64,000 bases of DNA from Clostridium bovifaecis (GCA_009738435.1 CP046522.1:3069249-3133248); one strand, 5' to 3'. Positions 47,768-57,130 are shown, counted from the stretch's first letter. The notes: generated by a model from the letters alone, not told the origin. Numbers and translations: made by a program.

Positions 47768-48443
47768 ATCCGTATCTACCTCTCTGCTCGTCTCTTACTA
47801 TTACTCCCTTTTCAATAGCTATAACCCTTTTTTTCATATTATCAACGATTCCTTTATCATGTGTCGCCATTATAATGGTTGTCCCAGCTTTATTTATATC
47901 ATTTAATATATTCATAATCTCAACTGAAGTATCTGGATCTAAGTTACCTGTAGGTTCATCTGCAATAAGCATTGCAGGATTGTTTACAATAGCTCTTGCT
48001 AATGCCACCCTTTGCTGTTCTCCTCCAGATAGTTCATTTGGAAAGCACTTAAACTTGTGTGATAATCCTACCATAGATAGAACTAATGGAACCCTTTTTC
48101 TAATTTCTCTATGATGAGCTTCTATAACCCTCATTGCAAATGCAACATTCTCATATACATTCAAACTTGGTATTAATCTAAAGTCTTGAAATACCATTCC
48201 TATTTTTCTTCTATAAAAAGGAATATCTTTTCTCTTTATTTTAGTTACATCTTCTCCATTAACTATTATTCTTCCTGTGGTTGGATTTATTTCTTTATAA
48301 AGCATCTTAATAAATGTTGATTTACCTGCACCACTTGGCCCTACAAGAAAGACAAAGTCTCCTCTATCAATATCTAAATTTATATTCGAAAGAGCAAAAA
48401 CATTATTATCATATATCTTTGTAGTATTTTTAAATTCTATCAT
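47757..48443 (-). CDS. ftsE: cell division ATP-binding protein FtsE
   Basis: A 228-residue ABC ATPase. Walker A GPSGAGKSTFIKMLYKEINP at 36, Q-loop VFQDFRLIPSLNVYENVAF near 86, signature LSGGEQQRVALARAIVNNPA near 139, Walker B MLIADEPTGNLDPDTS and H-loop ATHDKGIVDNM. With FtsX it forms an ABC-type complex that couples division or sporulation signals to peptidoglycan hydrolases. The start follows GGAGTTATAAT. It overlaps ftsX. Confidence 0.96.
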   Translation of the reverse strand: MIEFKNTTKIYDNNVFALSNINLDIDRGDFVFLVGPSGAGKSTFIKMLYKEINPTTGRIIVNGEDVTKIKRKDIPFYRRKIGMVFQDFRLIPSLNVYENVAFAMRVIEAHHREIRKRVPLVLSMVGLSHKFKCFPNELSGGEQQRVALARAIVNNPAMLIADEPTGNLDPDTSVEIMNILNDINKAGTTIIMATHDKGIVDNMKKRVIAIEKGVIVRDEQRGRYGYEN

Positions 48444-48581
48444 ATTATAACTCCTATTCTAGTTTCTTTTGTACATACGACAAATCTCAATTTATATAGA
48501 GTTTATCTCTCACAAAATAAATTGTATATTTATTATTATAACATAATATGAATGAATTTAAATTAATATATTATTAAAATT

Positions 48582-49436
48582 TTAATCTTCAACTATATCT
48601 TTAAATCCTTCTCCCAAAACCTCATGGGCCTCACTTACAGTTATAAAGGCTTTTTTATCAATTTCTCTGATATAATTTCGAAGCTTTATAAACTCTTTTC
48701 TGTCTAATATGGTATATAATACATCTATTTTACTGCCGCTATAAGCTCCTTTCCCTTCGAATAATGTGCATCCTCTATCCAGCTCTTCAATTATGTACTT
48801 GTTTATCAAATCATTTTTAGAACTCATAACTATAATTGCCTTACATGTATTCATTCCTTCTATAACAGTATCAATAGTAATTCCGTTTAATATAACCGAA
48901 AGCAATCCATACATCCCTATTTCGGGACTAAAGGTAAGTCCTGCTGCTACAGCTACTACAAAATCTACAATTAAAAGAGATTTTCCTATATCTAAATGTA
49001 TAAATTTATTTAGTATCTTAGCCAGAATATCTGTTCCTCCTGTAGATGCATTGGCATTAAAGACTATCCCCATTCCTATGCCTGATAAAAAAGTACCAAA
49101 TAAGGTAGCCAAAAGCAAATCATGAGTTAAAGCTACTTCTGGGGATATATACTTGTCTAAAAGAGAGATTAACCCTGATAATCCTAATGAAGCATATATA
49201 GTCTTTGCCCCAAATTTACCTCCTATAGCAATAAATCCTACTATAAATAATATAATGTTCATTATAAGCATCAGTGACCCAACGCTAAAACTTGGAATAA
49301 GATGATTTATTATAATTGCAATACCTGTTACTCCTCCACCTGCTATCTTGTTAGGTGCCAAAAAGAACTTTATGGCAAGAGCCAATATTATATATCCCAC
49401 TGTAATCATTATATACTCTTTTATATGTTTTTTCAT
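48582..49436 (-). CDS. YitT family membrane protein (DUF2179)
   Basis: A 284-residue protein with five to six N-terminal membrane segments (residues 8-175), containing FFLAPNKIAGGGVTGIAIII near 25, GIGMGIVFNANASTGGTDIL near 120 and FSPEIGMYGLLSVILNGITI near 173. A cytosolic DUF2179 domain follows (about 215-278; LDRGCTLFEGKGAYSGSKID). Many paralogues exist in Firmicutes and several affect sporulation or germination. Substrate unknown. It is transcribed alone. Confidence 0.9.
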   Translation of the reverse strand: MKKHIKEYIMITVGYIILALAIKFFLAPNKIAGGGVTGIAIIINHLIPSFSVGSLMLIMNIILFIVGFIAIGGKFGAKTIYASLGLSGLISLLDKYISPEVALTHDLLLATLFGTFLSGIGMGIVFNANASTGGTDILAKILNKFIHLDIGKSLLIVDFVVAVAAGLTFSPEIGMYGLLSVILNGITIDTVIEGMNTCKAIIVMSSKNDLINKYIIEELDRGCTLFEGKGAYSGSKIDVLYTILDRKEFIKLRNYIREIDKKAFITVSEAHEVLGEGFKDIVED

Positions 49437-49898
49437 AAATATACCCCCGTTAATAAACCAAATTAAATATGACTTTCATTTATTTTTTCCATAATCTTTA
49501 TCTTATATCCCTTTATTAATTAAGCTTTTGAATACTAGATCCGCCAATATACTTCCCAATTAGAAATAAATTATTTTTTAAAATATTTCCAATAACGATA
49601 TTTGTAACTAATTTATTATACCACATTCTTCTATATCTATGGTTAAATATTCCTTAAACGAAATCGTTCATAATTTAATTGTAAAAACGAGGTTGATTCT
49701 CGAATAAAATTCAATTATATAATTTACAATATTCTTATATGACTAAGTAAAAGTTATTAACAATTTTACAAGCAGGTTATCCACAATAAGAAAATAAAAA
49801 TTAGCCTATATCTTACTTTACATAGTAATTTAAGATATAGGCTTTATTTTATACTGAAATAGACTATTTATATGTTTTTAACTAGCTAACTTTTTATT
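49437..49898. other. intergenic region with a transketolase terminator and one DnaA box
   Basis: 462 AT-rich bases between transketolase and yitT. A perfect TTATCCACA (DnaA-box consensus) lies at 49777-49785, with no cluster or AT-rich unwinding element next to it, so it is not an origin. A terminator lies at 49790-49843. No gene was seen. Confidence 0.45.
49790..49843 (-). terminator. intrinsic terminator after transketolase
   Basis: AGCCTATATCTTA and TAAGATATAGGCT form a perfect 13-bp stem with a 15-base loop, followed on the minus strand by AATTTTTATTTT. Confidence 0.85.
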
Positions 49899-50840
49899 TT
49901 ATTTAAGTGATATTCCCCTTTTAACAGCTTTAACTAAATCTTCAGCAGTTAAACCGTAAGCTTTTATTAACTCATCTGGTTTTCCACTTTCTCCAAACAC
50001 ATCCCTAACTCCAACTCTTACTGCTGGCACTGGGCAATTTTCGCTTATAACTTCGCATACAGCAGAGCCTAATCCGCCGATAATGCTATGTTCTTCTGCA
50101 GTTATTATAGCCCCAGTTTCTCTTGCTGCTTTTATTATAATATCAGCATCAATAGGCTTTATAGTATGTATGTTTACTACTCTAACCTTTATTCCTTCTT
50201 CTGAAAGAATGTTATATGCTTCAAGAGCTTGCTCTACCATTATTCCTGTTGCTATTATGGTAGCTTCTTTTCCTTCTCTTAAAGTTACACCTTTCCCAAT
50301 TTCAAACTTATAATCAGAATTGTCATTTATTATTGACACTCCTGGTCTTCCAAGTCTAACATAGCAAGGGCCTTCATATTCTGCTATAGCATTTACTACC
50401 GCTTCTGTTTCTACAGCATCACTTGGGCATATTACTGTCATATTTGGAATACTTCTCATAAGAGATATATCTTCTATAGCTTGATGTGATGCTCCATCCT
50501 CACCAACAGTTAATCCTGCATGAGTTGCACACACTTTTACATTTAATTTTGGATAACAGATTGTATTTCTTATTTGCTCGAAAGCTCTTCCTGCTGCAAA
50601 CATAGCGAAAGTACTTGCAAAAGGAATCTTTCCACAAGTTGAAAGTCCTGCTGCAACTGCCATCATATTTGATTCTGCAATTCCTATATTTATATGTCTT
50701 TCTGGGAAAACCTTTTTGAAGTCAGCTGTTTTAGTTGATTTAGATAAATCTGCATCAAGCACAACAACATTTGGATTGCTTTCCCCTAATTTAGCTAAAG
50801 CCTTTCCATAAGCTTCTCTAGTAGCTATTTTATTTCCCAT
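49899..50840 (-). CDS. transketolase, C-terminal subunit
   Basis: A 313-residue half-transketolase holding the pyrimidine-binding and C-terminal domains. Seen are HINIGIAESNMMAVAAGLST near 49 (the TPP-pyrimidine Glu), CATHAGLTVGEDGASHQAIE near 108 and GPCYVRLGRPGV near 165, then IKPIDADIIIKAARETGAII near 233 and GGLGSAVCEVISE. It partners the preceding N-terminal subunit. Their stop and start share one base (TAATG). This two-subunit form is common in clostridia and archaea. It links glycolysis and the pentose phosphate pathway. Confidence 0.94.
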   Translation of the reverse strand: MGNKIATREAYGKALAKLGESNPNVVVLDADLSKSTKTADFKKVFPERHINIGIAESNMMAVAAGLSTCGKIPFASTFAMFAAGRAFEQIRNTICYPKLNVKVCATHAGLTVGEDGASHQAIEDISLMRSIPNMTVICPSDAVETEAVVNAIAEYEGPCYVRLGRPGVSIINDNSDYKFEIGKGVTLREGKEATIIATGIMVEQALEAYNILSEEGIKVRVVNIHTIKPIDADIIIKAARETGAIITAEEHSIIGGLGSAVCEVISENCPVPAVRVGVRDVFGESGKPDELIKAYGLTAEDLVKAVKRGISLK

Positions 50841-51664
50841 TATTCTTCACCTCCGATTTCTCTTAATGCCTGCTCACACTGTTCTCTATTTGGAGTTGAA
50901 CCATGCCAAGAAGCATCATCTTCCATGAAAGATACTCCTTTACCTTTTATAGTCTTAGCAACTATCATTGTTGGCTTTCCTTTTGTATTCTTAGCTTCAT
51001 CTATAGCAGCTACAATTTCCTCATAATTATGTCCATCTATCTTTATAACATGCCATCCAAAAGCCTTGAACTTTTCATCTATTGGATCTGGAGACATAAC
51101 ATCTTGTATTCTTCCATCTATTTGAAGACTATTATAGTCTATAAATGCAGTTAAGTTATCTAGTTTATAGTGAGCTGCTGACATAGTAGCTTCCCACACC
51201 TGTCCTTCTTGTAGTTCGCCATCACCAAGAAGTGCAAATACTCTATAATCCTTTTTATCTAATTTACCAGCCATAGCCATGCCAACTGCTGTAGAAATTC
51301 CTTGGCCTAATGATCCTGTTGACATATCTACCCCTGGTACATAATTCATATTAGGATGCCCTTGAAGCATTGAACCTAACTTTCTTAAACCAACTAATTC
51401 TTCTTTATTAAAGAATCCTCTCTCAGCAAGAGCACTATATAGCACTGGTGCCGCATGTCCCTTTGATAGAACAAATCTATCCCTATCTGGATTGTGTGGG
51501 TTTTCAGGATCTATATTCATTTCCTTGAAATATAGTACTGTTAGAATATCAGCTGCTGAAAGTGAGCCGCCAGGATGCCCTGAACCTGATTCTGTGAGCA
51601 TAGTTATAATATCTTTTCTTATGTGCTTTGCTATTTCTCTTAGCTCTGCAATATCTTTTGCCAT
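50840..51664 (-). CDS. transketolase, N-terminal (TPP-binding) subunit
   Basis: A 274-residue half-transketolase. It opens with [20 protein letters not shown] near 24 and [20 protein letters not shown] near 61, then [20 protein letters not shown] near 97. The TPP pyrophosphate motif [13 protein letters not shown] lies near 146, then DYNSLQIDG. It ends with [20 protein letters not shown] near 240. With the downstream subunit it moves two-carbon units between sugar phosphates. The start follows GGAGGG. An unusual structured leader precedes it at 51691-51807. Confidence 0.94.
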   Translation of the reverse strand: MAKDIAELREIAKHIRKDIITMLTESGSGHPGGSLSAADILTVLYFKEMNIDPENPHNPDRDRFVLSKGHAAPVLYSALAERGFFNKEELVGLRKLGSMLQGHPNMNYVPGVDMSTGSLGQGISTAVGMAMAGKLDKKDYRVFALLGDGELQEGQVWEATMSAAHYKLDNLTAFIDYNSLQIDGRIQDVMSPDPIDEKFKAFGWHVIKIDGHNYEEIVAAIDEAKNTKGKPTMIVAKTIKGKGVSFMEDDASWHGSTPNREQCEQALREIGGEE

Positions 51665-51690
51665 TTTAAACCCTCCTACGTTTTTCTTAC

Positions 51691-51807
51691 CCTGTGACTA
51701 ACAGTCTTAAAATCACCTTAGTGCAAATGATGACTGCGGACTACAGGTTACTGGATTCATTTAACTAAAGCTTATCTGAAGTTAAAAACTTCATAATAAG
51801 CTAAGTT
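51691..51807 (-). ncRNA. candidate structured leader of the transketolase operon
   Basis: On the minus strand two hairpins precede the gene. The first pairs AGCTTAT with ATAAGCT and TGAAGTT with AACTTCA (51769-51803). The second is nested: CCTGT/ACAGG, CAGTC/GACTG and ATCA/TGAT (51691-51747). A competing local hairpin CTGT-GACTA-ACAG uses the same bases. No known riboswitch motif was recognised and no T run follows. It is a candidate only. Confidence 0.35.
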
Positions 51808-51920
51808 TCATTATATCTTTTATTATTATAACAATATATTAGAAAAATTACACTACATAAACCTAAAAAGAGATGTTATGTATTGCTTACTTCTCAATAT
51901 ACAAATATCGAATATCAATT

Positions 51921-51942
51921 AAAAAAGGGCATCTCTGCCCTT
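51921..51942 (-). terminator. intrinsic terminator after mazF
   Basis: AAGGGCA and TGCCCTT form a GC-rich 7-bp stem around TCTC, with TTTTTT after it on the minus strand, 11 bases from the mazF stop. Confidence 0.85.
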
Positions 51943-51952
51943 GCTTTTAGTT

Positions 51953-52300
51953 CTATAGTCCAATACTTATTAAAAGTGCTTCATCTACTTTTCTCATATC
52001 TTTTTCCGACATATGACCGATTTTTTCTTTCAGTCTTTTTTTATCTAATGTTCGAATTTGCTCTAGCAAAACTACCGAGTCTTTATTTAGTCCATATTCT
52101 TCTGAAGAAATTTCAACATGTGTGGGAAGTTTTGCCTTATTTATCTGGGATGTAATTGCAGAAACAATTACAGTCGGGCTGTACTTATTGCCTACATTGT
52201 TCTGAATAATAAGTACTGGTCTTATTCCGCCCTGTTCTGAACCCACAACCGGGCTTAAATCAGCATAAAATATATCTCCTCTTTTCACTACCATTGTCAT
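51953..52300 (-). CDS. MazF/EndoA (PemK family) endoribonuclease toxin
   Basis: A 115-residue toxin from [20 protein letters not shown]; a start two codons later (MVVKRGD) is equally possible. Core motifs are [40 protein letters not shown] and a C-terminal [17 protein letters not shown]. EndoA-type MazF cleaves single-stranded mRNA at UACAU-like sites, halts translation and is neutralised by the upstream partner. It overlaps the antitoxin gene by 41 bases. alr-mazEF order is conserved in Firmicutes, so this is the chromosomal housekeeping copy. It ends in a terminator. Confidence 0.93.
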   Translation of the reverse strand: MTMVVKRGDIFYADLSPVVGSEQGGIRPVLIIQNNVGNKYSPTVIVSAITSQINKAKLPTHVEISSEEYGLNKDSVVLLEQIRTLDKKRLKEKIGHMSEKDMRKVDEALLISIGL

Positions 52301-52583
52301 CAGGCAAATCACTCTCCGCAAGCTTGGCTTCATATTCTTTTAATACTTCCATATCATCCGCAAAGCCCATTTCACATATATCTAGATTAATTTGTGCCAT
52401 TTCTATATATCCTTTTTTCAATTCTTCTATTTTACTAAGATTTTTTTTGTCCTTAATATATAGTATTAAAGAGTCCTTAATAAATTCACTCTTTTTTCTA
52501 TATTTTTTTATGCTTTCTTTATTTATAATATCATCCTTGTGTGCTTCTGTTGGATTATTTCCTAATTTCTTTGAGCTTGACAT
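52260..52583 (-). CDS. MazE-like (CopG/RHH-type) antitoxin, atypical
   Basis: A 107-residue small basic-to-acidic protein upstream of and overlapping mazF, so most likely its antitoxin. The start MSSSKKL follows [26 protein letters not shown] (about 29-48) resembles the helix of a ribbon-helix-helix domain, and the acidic tail ([20 protein letters not shown]) resembles the toxin-binding part of EndoAI. The usual first beta strand (KxVxVSLP) is not visible; the segment [15 protein letters not shown] stands in its place. It may still bind MazF but bind DNA differently. Identity rests mainly on position. Confidence 0.7.
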   Translation of the reverse strand: MSSSKKLGNNPTEAHKDDIINKESIKKYRKKSEFIKDSLILYIKDKKNLSKIEELKKGYIEMAQINLDICEMGFADDMEVLKEYEAKLAESDLPDDNGSEKRRYILC

Positions 52584-52723
52584 AGAGTTATTAATACCTC
52601 CTAAACTGACATAGAGAAAATATGTATAGTACAATTATACTTGAATTTTCGTCAATATGTCAAAGAAAACCACAGTTTTTTTCTTTAATATCCTTATGTA
52701 TTTTAAGGCTCTCTTGAAACTTT

Positions 52724-53887
52724 TTACACATAATTCCTTACCTTTACAACTTCTCCATTCCTTATGTATACTCTAGGAACTCTTTTAGTTATCATGCATA
52801 CTATTTCATAACTTATAGTGCCTAACATTTCAGCCATATGTTCTGCATTTAGCTTTACTCCATCCTTTTCTCCCATGAGTATAACTTCGTCTCCTACTTT
52901 TACTTCTCCCTCTATGTCAGTAATATCCACCATACATTGATCCATGCATATTCTTCCTACTATTGGTGCAAATTTCCCATTTATTATTACTTTAGCCTTA
53001 TTGAAAAGTAATCTAGTGTATCCATCTGCATAGCCTACTGGTAATGTAGCAATAACACTTTCTCTACTACTTTGAAACTTTCTTCCATAACTTATATATT
53101 GCCCTGAAGGTACAGTTTTTATGTGAGCTATATTAGTTTTAAGTTCCATTGCAGGTTTTAATTCTATTTTACTCTTGTCAATTTCCTCTGAAGGGTAATA
53201 TCCATATAGTATTATACCTGGTCTTACAGCTTCAAAGTGAGTTTCTGGCAAATCAATTATAGCTGCACTATTTGCTATATGCCTCATCTTTACATCTACA
53301 TTTCTTTCTTTTAAAGCTTCATAAAATTCATTAAATTGTTTCACTTGATAGGAAGCATACTCCTTATCTTCCTCATCGGCAGTGGCAAAGTGCGAGAATA
53401 TGCCCTTGATTTCTATATTAGCCAATTTACTTATCTTTTCTACTTCTTTTACACTTTCTTCATTTGGTAAGAATCCTATTCTTCCCATACCTGTGTCCAA
53501 AGCTATATGAATTTTGGCTTTTTTATGTTTTCTCTGAGCCATTTTCGAAAGTTCTCTAGCATAATCAAACGAAAATACAGTTTGCTCTATATCATACTTA
53601 AGTAGATTATCTATTAAACTTGGAGGGGTGAAACCTAAAACCATTATTGGAGATTCTATGCCTCCTCTTCTTAACTCTACCCCTTCGCTAACTACTGCAA
53701 CAGCTAAACTAGTTGCTCCATTTTCTAAAAGCACAGGGGCCACATCTAACGCTCCATGTCCATATGCATCAGCTTTTACTACCCCTATAATATCTGCGCT
53801 TTTTGATATTTTCCTAATCTGCCTCATATTAAAAGCAAGGTTATCAAGGTTTATCTCTGCCCAAACAGGCCTTAAATGTTTAAACAT
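52724..53887 (-). CDS. alr: alanine racemase
   Basis: A 387-residue PLP enzyme making D-alanine for peptidoglycan. The PLP Lys lies in IGVVKADAYGHGA near 34-46. LDTGMGRIGFLPNE near 132 and HIANSAAIIDLPETHFEAVR near 203 follow, then RPGIILYGYYP. The C-terminal barrel has SYGRKFQSSRESVIATLPVG and the catalytic Tyr region plus IVGRICMDQCMVDITDIEG near 309. It is normal length and intact. It follows the GerS-like gene by 64 bases, an arrangement also described in C. difficile (gerS next to alr2). It may therefore also serve spore D-alanine metabolism. Confidence 0.96.
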   Translation of the reverse strand: MFKHLRPVWAEINLDNLAFNMRQIRKISKSADIIGVVKADAYGHGALDVAPVLLENGATSLAVAVVSEGVELRRGGIESPIMVLGFTPPSLIDNLLKYDIEQTVFSFDYARELSKMAQRKHKKAKIHIALDTGMGRIGFLPNEESVKEVEKISKLANIEIKGIFSHFATADEEDKEYASYQVKQFNEFYEALKERNVDVKMRHIANSAAIIDLPETHFEAVRPGIILYGYYPSEEIDKSKIELKPAMELKTNIAHIKTVPSGQYISYGRKFQSSRESVIATLPVGYADGYTRLLFNKAKVIINGKFAPIVGRICMDQCMVDITDIEGEVKVGDEVILMGEKDGVKLNAEHMAEMLGTISYEIVCMITKRVPRVYIRNGEVVKVRNYV

Positions 53888-53951
53888 TTTATTACCTCCA
53901 AATTAGAGATACTTTTATATCTCCTCTCTTTAGTTGATTACTTTAAATTTA

Positions 53952-54554
53952 TCATTCAAAGGTTTCCTTTGAAATTTTAACATTTGCCATGAAATTTTTA
54001 TATATAAAGTTCAATACTTCATTTCCCTTTATATCGTATATAACTATTTTATCCGGATAATTATCCTCAAGATCTACGTACATTACTGCCTTACTTATAT
54101 TTCTATTGTTTCCTGGAATATTAAGCTGAATAAGTTGATATTCTCTATCCTCTATTTTTTTAAATGAACTTTCTATATCCTCATCAGTATACAATAATCC
54201 TACATACTCCTCTATAAAACTTAACTTATAAACGCTATCAAATTCCTTATCTAATGTATACTTCATACTATTGTTTAGGTCGCTTACAATTATATCATTT
54301 TTTTTATATAAAAGTATTCTATCTTCATTTATATCTAGTCTATGACCATAATTTTTATCATAGAACTGTTTACATGTAATTTCTGATTCCTGCCTGCTGT
54401 TTTTTATATGTACATTTACATCACAGCTGTAGCTTCTTAATCCCTTTAGGTAATCAATAGCATCATTAGGGTTTTTCTCCTTTTTACCGCAGGCCCCTAA
54501 TCCCAAAGTTATAAATAAAATCATGACAAATAGCATAAATACTTTCTTTATCAT
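53952..54554 (-). CDS. GerS-like lipoprotein (LolA-like fold)
   Basis: A 200-residue lipoprotein. The signal is MIKKVFMLFVMILFITLGLG with a lipobox (LGLGAC). The mature part starts GKKEKNPNDAIDYLKGLRSY then SCDVNVHIKNSRQESEITCK and fits the LolA/GerS-like beta-rich fold. The start at 54554 is chosen for the GGGGGAG box. In C. difficile GerS sits beside alr2 and activates the cortex amidase CwlD during spore formation. The same gene pair here supports that role, by position and type rather than proven homology. It is acid-rich at the C-terminus and likely faces the intermembrane space of the forespore. Confidence 0.65.
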   Translation of the reverse strand: MIKKVFMLFVMILFITLGLGACGKKEKNPNDAIDYLKGLRSYSCDVNVHIKNSRQESEITCKQFYDKNYGHRLDINEDRILLYKKNDIIVSDLNNSMKYTLDKEFDSVYKLSFIEEYVGLLYTDEDIESSFKKIEDREYQLIQLNIPGNNRNISKAVMYVDLEDNYPDKIVIYDIKGNEVLNFIYKNFMANVKISKETFE

Positions 54555-54628
54555 AAAACTCCCCCAAATTACACAAGCTATATTAATAATACTATTCCGC
54601 CATGTTTTATAATATTCCATCAACTAAC

Positions 54629-56128
54629 TTAACTTTGAAGTTCCTTTATAGCAAAAGGAATTTTCTCTATAATATCAGCTGCATTAACGGAAAATTTGCT
54701 TTCAGATAACCTATCTCCACAATATCCATGAACATAAGCTCCCAGGTATGCTGCTTTAAATGGTTCAAAACCTTGAGCTATAAATGAAGCTATTATTCCT
54801 GTTAATGAGTCTCCCATCCCACCCGATGCCATAGCACTATTTCCTGTAGTATTTACTACAACAGTTTTTCCATCTGTAATTACAGTATTGTAACCTTTCA
54901 AAAGTAGTATAACATCATATTCTCTTGAAAAGAGTTTTGCAATTTCTATTCTGTTTTTCTCAATTTTATCTATGGATATACCTGTTACTCTTGACATTTC
55001 CCCTAGGTGAGGAGTTAGCACGATTTTATTGTTTTTTAGCTTCAATATATCTAAATTGTTCTTTAAAACATTTATTCCATCAGCATCTATTACTACAGGG
55101 CAATTAGTGTGCCTTATTATGTCAGCTACTATTTTGGATGTTCCTTCGTTATTTCCCATACCCGGTCCTACTGCTATAACATCACTTTTACCTAAAATTT
55201 CATTTAATTTATCTTTATTTTTAAAAGAAACAGTCATTGCTTCAACTAACTTTATGCTCAGTATATCCTGTATATTTTCCGGACAGCATAATGTAACAAG
55301 TCCCGCTCCACATCTAACAGCTGATTGAGTTGAAATAAAGGCTGCTCCTGTAAACCCTATAGAGCCCGCTACTATTGAAACTCTTCCCAAATCCCCCTTA
55401 TGAAGATATTTTTCTCTCATAGGTATTAATTTTCGCACCCTATTTATATCTAATATAAAATCATTAATGGAAAACTCATCCTCTAAAAAATTAGGTATCC
55501 CTATATTTTCAATTACAATTTCTCCAGTATATGTGTCTGCTCCGTATTTTAAAAAACCTTTTTTATAAAATTGAAAAGAAATTGTTTTATTCGCTGTAAC
55601 GCAGCAACCTAATATCTCTCCTGAATCAGAGTTTAACCCTGAAGGTACATCTATAGATATAGTATAGGAACTTATATCGTTAATAGCCCTAATAGCTTCC
55701 TCGTAAATACCTTTTATATCTCTTGAAATTCCTGTTCCAAATATAGCATCTACAGTAACTTCTCCTTCTTTTATAGCCTCTTGTAATTTTTCTATATCAT
55801 GAGAGTTTTTAATGAAGCTTACAGGCAAGTTCATATTAAGCAATATATTATAATTGGCTCTGCAATCTTTGCTTAAACTATCTTCTTCACCAATTATAAA
55901 TATACTTAATTTTTTACCTAATATAAATAAGTGCCTTGCAAGTGCTAGTCCATCGCCTCCATTATTACCAGTACCACATACGATTGTAAATGAATTATAC
56001 TTCTCCGTATCTAGGTTATTAAGCGCCTTTAAAGCTGCATTTTCCATTAAAACCATACTTGGTATACCTAGGTTTTCTATACAAAACTTATCTACTTCCC
56101 TCATTTTTTGAGCTGTAACAATCTTCAT
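54629..56128 (-). CDS. bifunctional NAD(P)H-hydrate epimerase/ADP-dependent dehydratase
   Basis: A 499-residue fusion repairing hydrated NAD(P)H. The YjeF_N epimerase (residues 1-215) opens MKIVTAQKMREVDKFCIENL and has CGTGNNGGDGLALARHLFIL near 51 and IDVPSGLNSDSGEI near 160. The YjeF_C/carbohydrate-kinase dehydratase (about 225-495) has HKGDLGRVSIVAGSIGFTGA near 243, VGPGMGNNEGTSK near 315, VIDADGINVLKNN and TGNSAMASGGMGDSLTGIIA near 442. Its start overlaps the acpS end by 41 bases. A GGAGGT box inside acpS serves it. Confidence 0.95.
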   Translation of the reverse strand: MKIVTAQKMREVDKFCIENLGIPSMVLMENAALKALNNLDTEKYNSFTIVCGTGNNGGDGLALARHLFILGKKLSIFIIGEEDSLSKDCRANYNILLNMNLPVSFIKNSHDIEKLQEAIKEGEVTVDAIFGTGISRDIKGIYEEAIRAINDISSYTISIDVPSGLNSDSGEILGCCVTANKTISFQFYKKGFLKYGADTYTGEIVIENIGIPNFLEDEFSINDFILDINRVRKLIPMREKYLHKGDLGRVSIVAGSIGFTGAAFISTQSAVRCGAGLVTLCCPENIQDILSIKLVEAMTVSFKNKDKLNEILGKSDVIAVGPGMGNNEGTSKIVADIIRHTNCPVVIDADGINVLKNNLDILKLKNNKIVLTPHLGEMSRVTGISIDKIEKNRIEIAKLFSREYDVILLLKGYNTVITDGKTVVVNTTGNSAMASGGMGDSLTGIIASFIAQGFEPFKAAYLGAYVHGYCGDRLSESKFSVNAADIIEKIPFAIKELQS

Positions 56129-56519
56129 CTTCCATTACCTCCAAAACTGCATATGCTATAGCATTCTCTTTACTATGGGATATGCTCAAATGGATTATAT
56201 AATTTCCAAATCCTTCACCTAGTTTTTTTGCCTCTCCACTTAAAAGTACTGCTGGTTTTCCTAATATATTCTTATCTATTTCTATATCCTTAAATTCAAA
56301 TCCTCTAATTCCAGTTCCTAGTGCTTTTGACACCGCCTCTTTTGCAGCAAACCTTCCAGCTACAAATTCTGGCCTCATTTTTCTACTTTTTAGATACTCT
56401 ATCTCATTTTTAGTAAATATCTTACTGATGAAATTAGAATTTTTCCCTAAAGCCCTCTCTATCCTTTCTACCTCTATTATATCAGTGCCGATACCGATAA
56501 TTATGATACTCACCCCCAT
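56088..56519 (-). CDS. acpS: holo-[acyl-carrier-protein] synthase
   Basis: A 143-residue phosphopantetheinyl transferase. It loads CoA's phosphopantetheine onto ACP for fatty acid synthesis. Seen are GIGTDIIEVERIERALGKNS (Asp ligand), the GRFAAKEAVSKALGTGIRGF core with its Glu and Lys, and HLSISHSKENAIAYAVLE at the end. The ATG at 56519 gives an N-terminus eight residues longer than usual and lacks a good box. A GGGGGTGA lies inside it, just before ATA-ATT-ATC, where the family start MIIGIGTD would fall. The real start may be non-canonical. The C-terminus overlaps the repair enzyme gene. Confidence 0.93.
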   Translation of the reverse strand: MGVSIIIIGIGTDIIEVERIERALGKNSNFISKIFTKNEIEYLKSRKMRPEFVAGRFAAKEAVSKALGTGIRGFEFKDIEIDKNILGKPAVLLSGEAKKLGEGFGNYIIHLSISHSKENAIAYAVLEVMEDEDCYSSKNEGSR

Positions 56520-56560
56520 AATCTACTTTCTATTCTGATTTTACACCTAAAATTGCAAAT

Positions 56561-56587
56561 AAAAAAGGGAGGTTTCCCTCCTTTTTT
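56561..56587 (-). terminator. intrinsic terminator after the DUF6514 gene
   Basis: AAAAAAGGGAGG and CCCTCCTTTTTT pair perfectly around TTT, overlapping the DUF6514 stop codon. Confidence 0.9.
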
Positions 56588-56936
56588 AGCATATGTATAT
56601 ATCTTTTAATATTTCATCAAAGTCTGTAATATATTCGTCAATATACTCACCTAAGATATCTATTAAATGAATCGGTGATACCAAATTGTCATAGAGCATT
56701 CTAGCTAAATCGTGAACCTTATGTCTATGAGGACTTATGCACTTAACATTGTCTCTTTCTATTCTAACTAATTTACCATCTATAATATCTTGTCTTTCAA
56801 TCTCAATTCCATAAGATTGAATTTCTTGCTTATCACCATCTAGAAAAGTAACCTTGTCCTTGATTACTCTATATGAGTAACGGCACTCTACATCATCACG
56901 GTATTCTATTCTTCCTACATTTTCCACAATCAACAT
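56586..56936 (-). CDS. DUF6514 family protein
   Basis: A 116-residue soluble protein. It reads IEYRDDVECRYSYRVIKDKV, then YGIEIERQDIIDGKLVRIER, SPHRHKVHDLARMLYDNLVS and PIHLIDILGEYIDEYI. This matches the clostridial DUF6514 family. No function is known. The start MLIVENVGRIEYR at 56936 follows GGGGGGA; an in-frame upstream ATG extends it by 20 residues without a box. It is a single gene with its own terminator. Confidence 0.8.
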   Translation of the reverse strand: MLIVENVGRIEYRDDVECRYSYRVIKDKVTFLDGDKQEIQSYGIEIERQDIIDGKLVRIERDNVKCISPHRHKVHDLARMLYDNLVSPIHLIDILGEYIDEYITDFDEILKDIYIC

Positions 56937-57130
56937 TATACTTTCCCCCCGTACTTTTCTTTGACAATATATTATCACTACTTTTACAAAAAACATGTCG
57001 CTTTATAATAGCACAATGCATGTTTTTATCCCTTTCTTATGACAATAATAGTCCTTAATCTTTGTATTCTGGGTTATGAATTTCCTTTTTAGGAACGAAA
57101 TGGAGCCATAAAATTGATTTCTGTCGAATA

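Noticed and set aside
49777..49785. Perfect DnaA box TTATCCACA as a sign of an origin
   Set aside because: It is single, with no box cluster, no AT-rich unwinding element and no dnaA/dnaN genes nearby.
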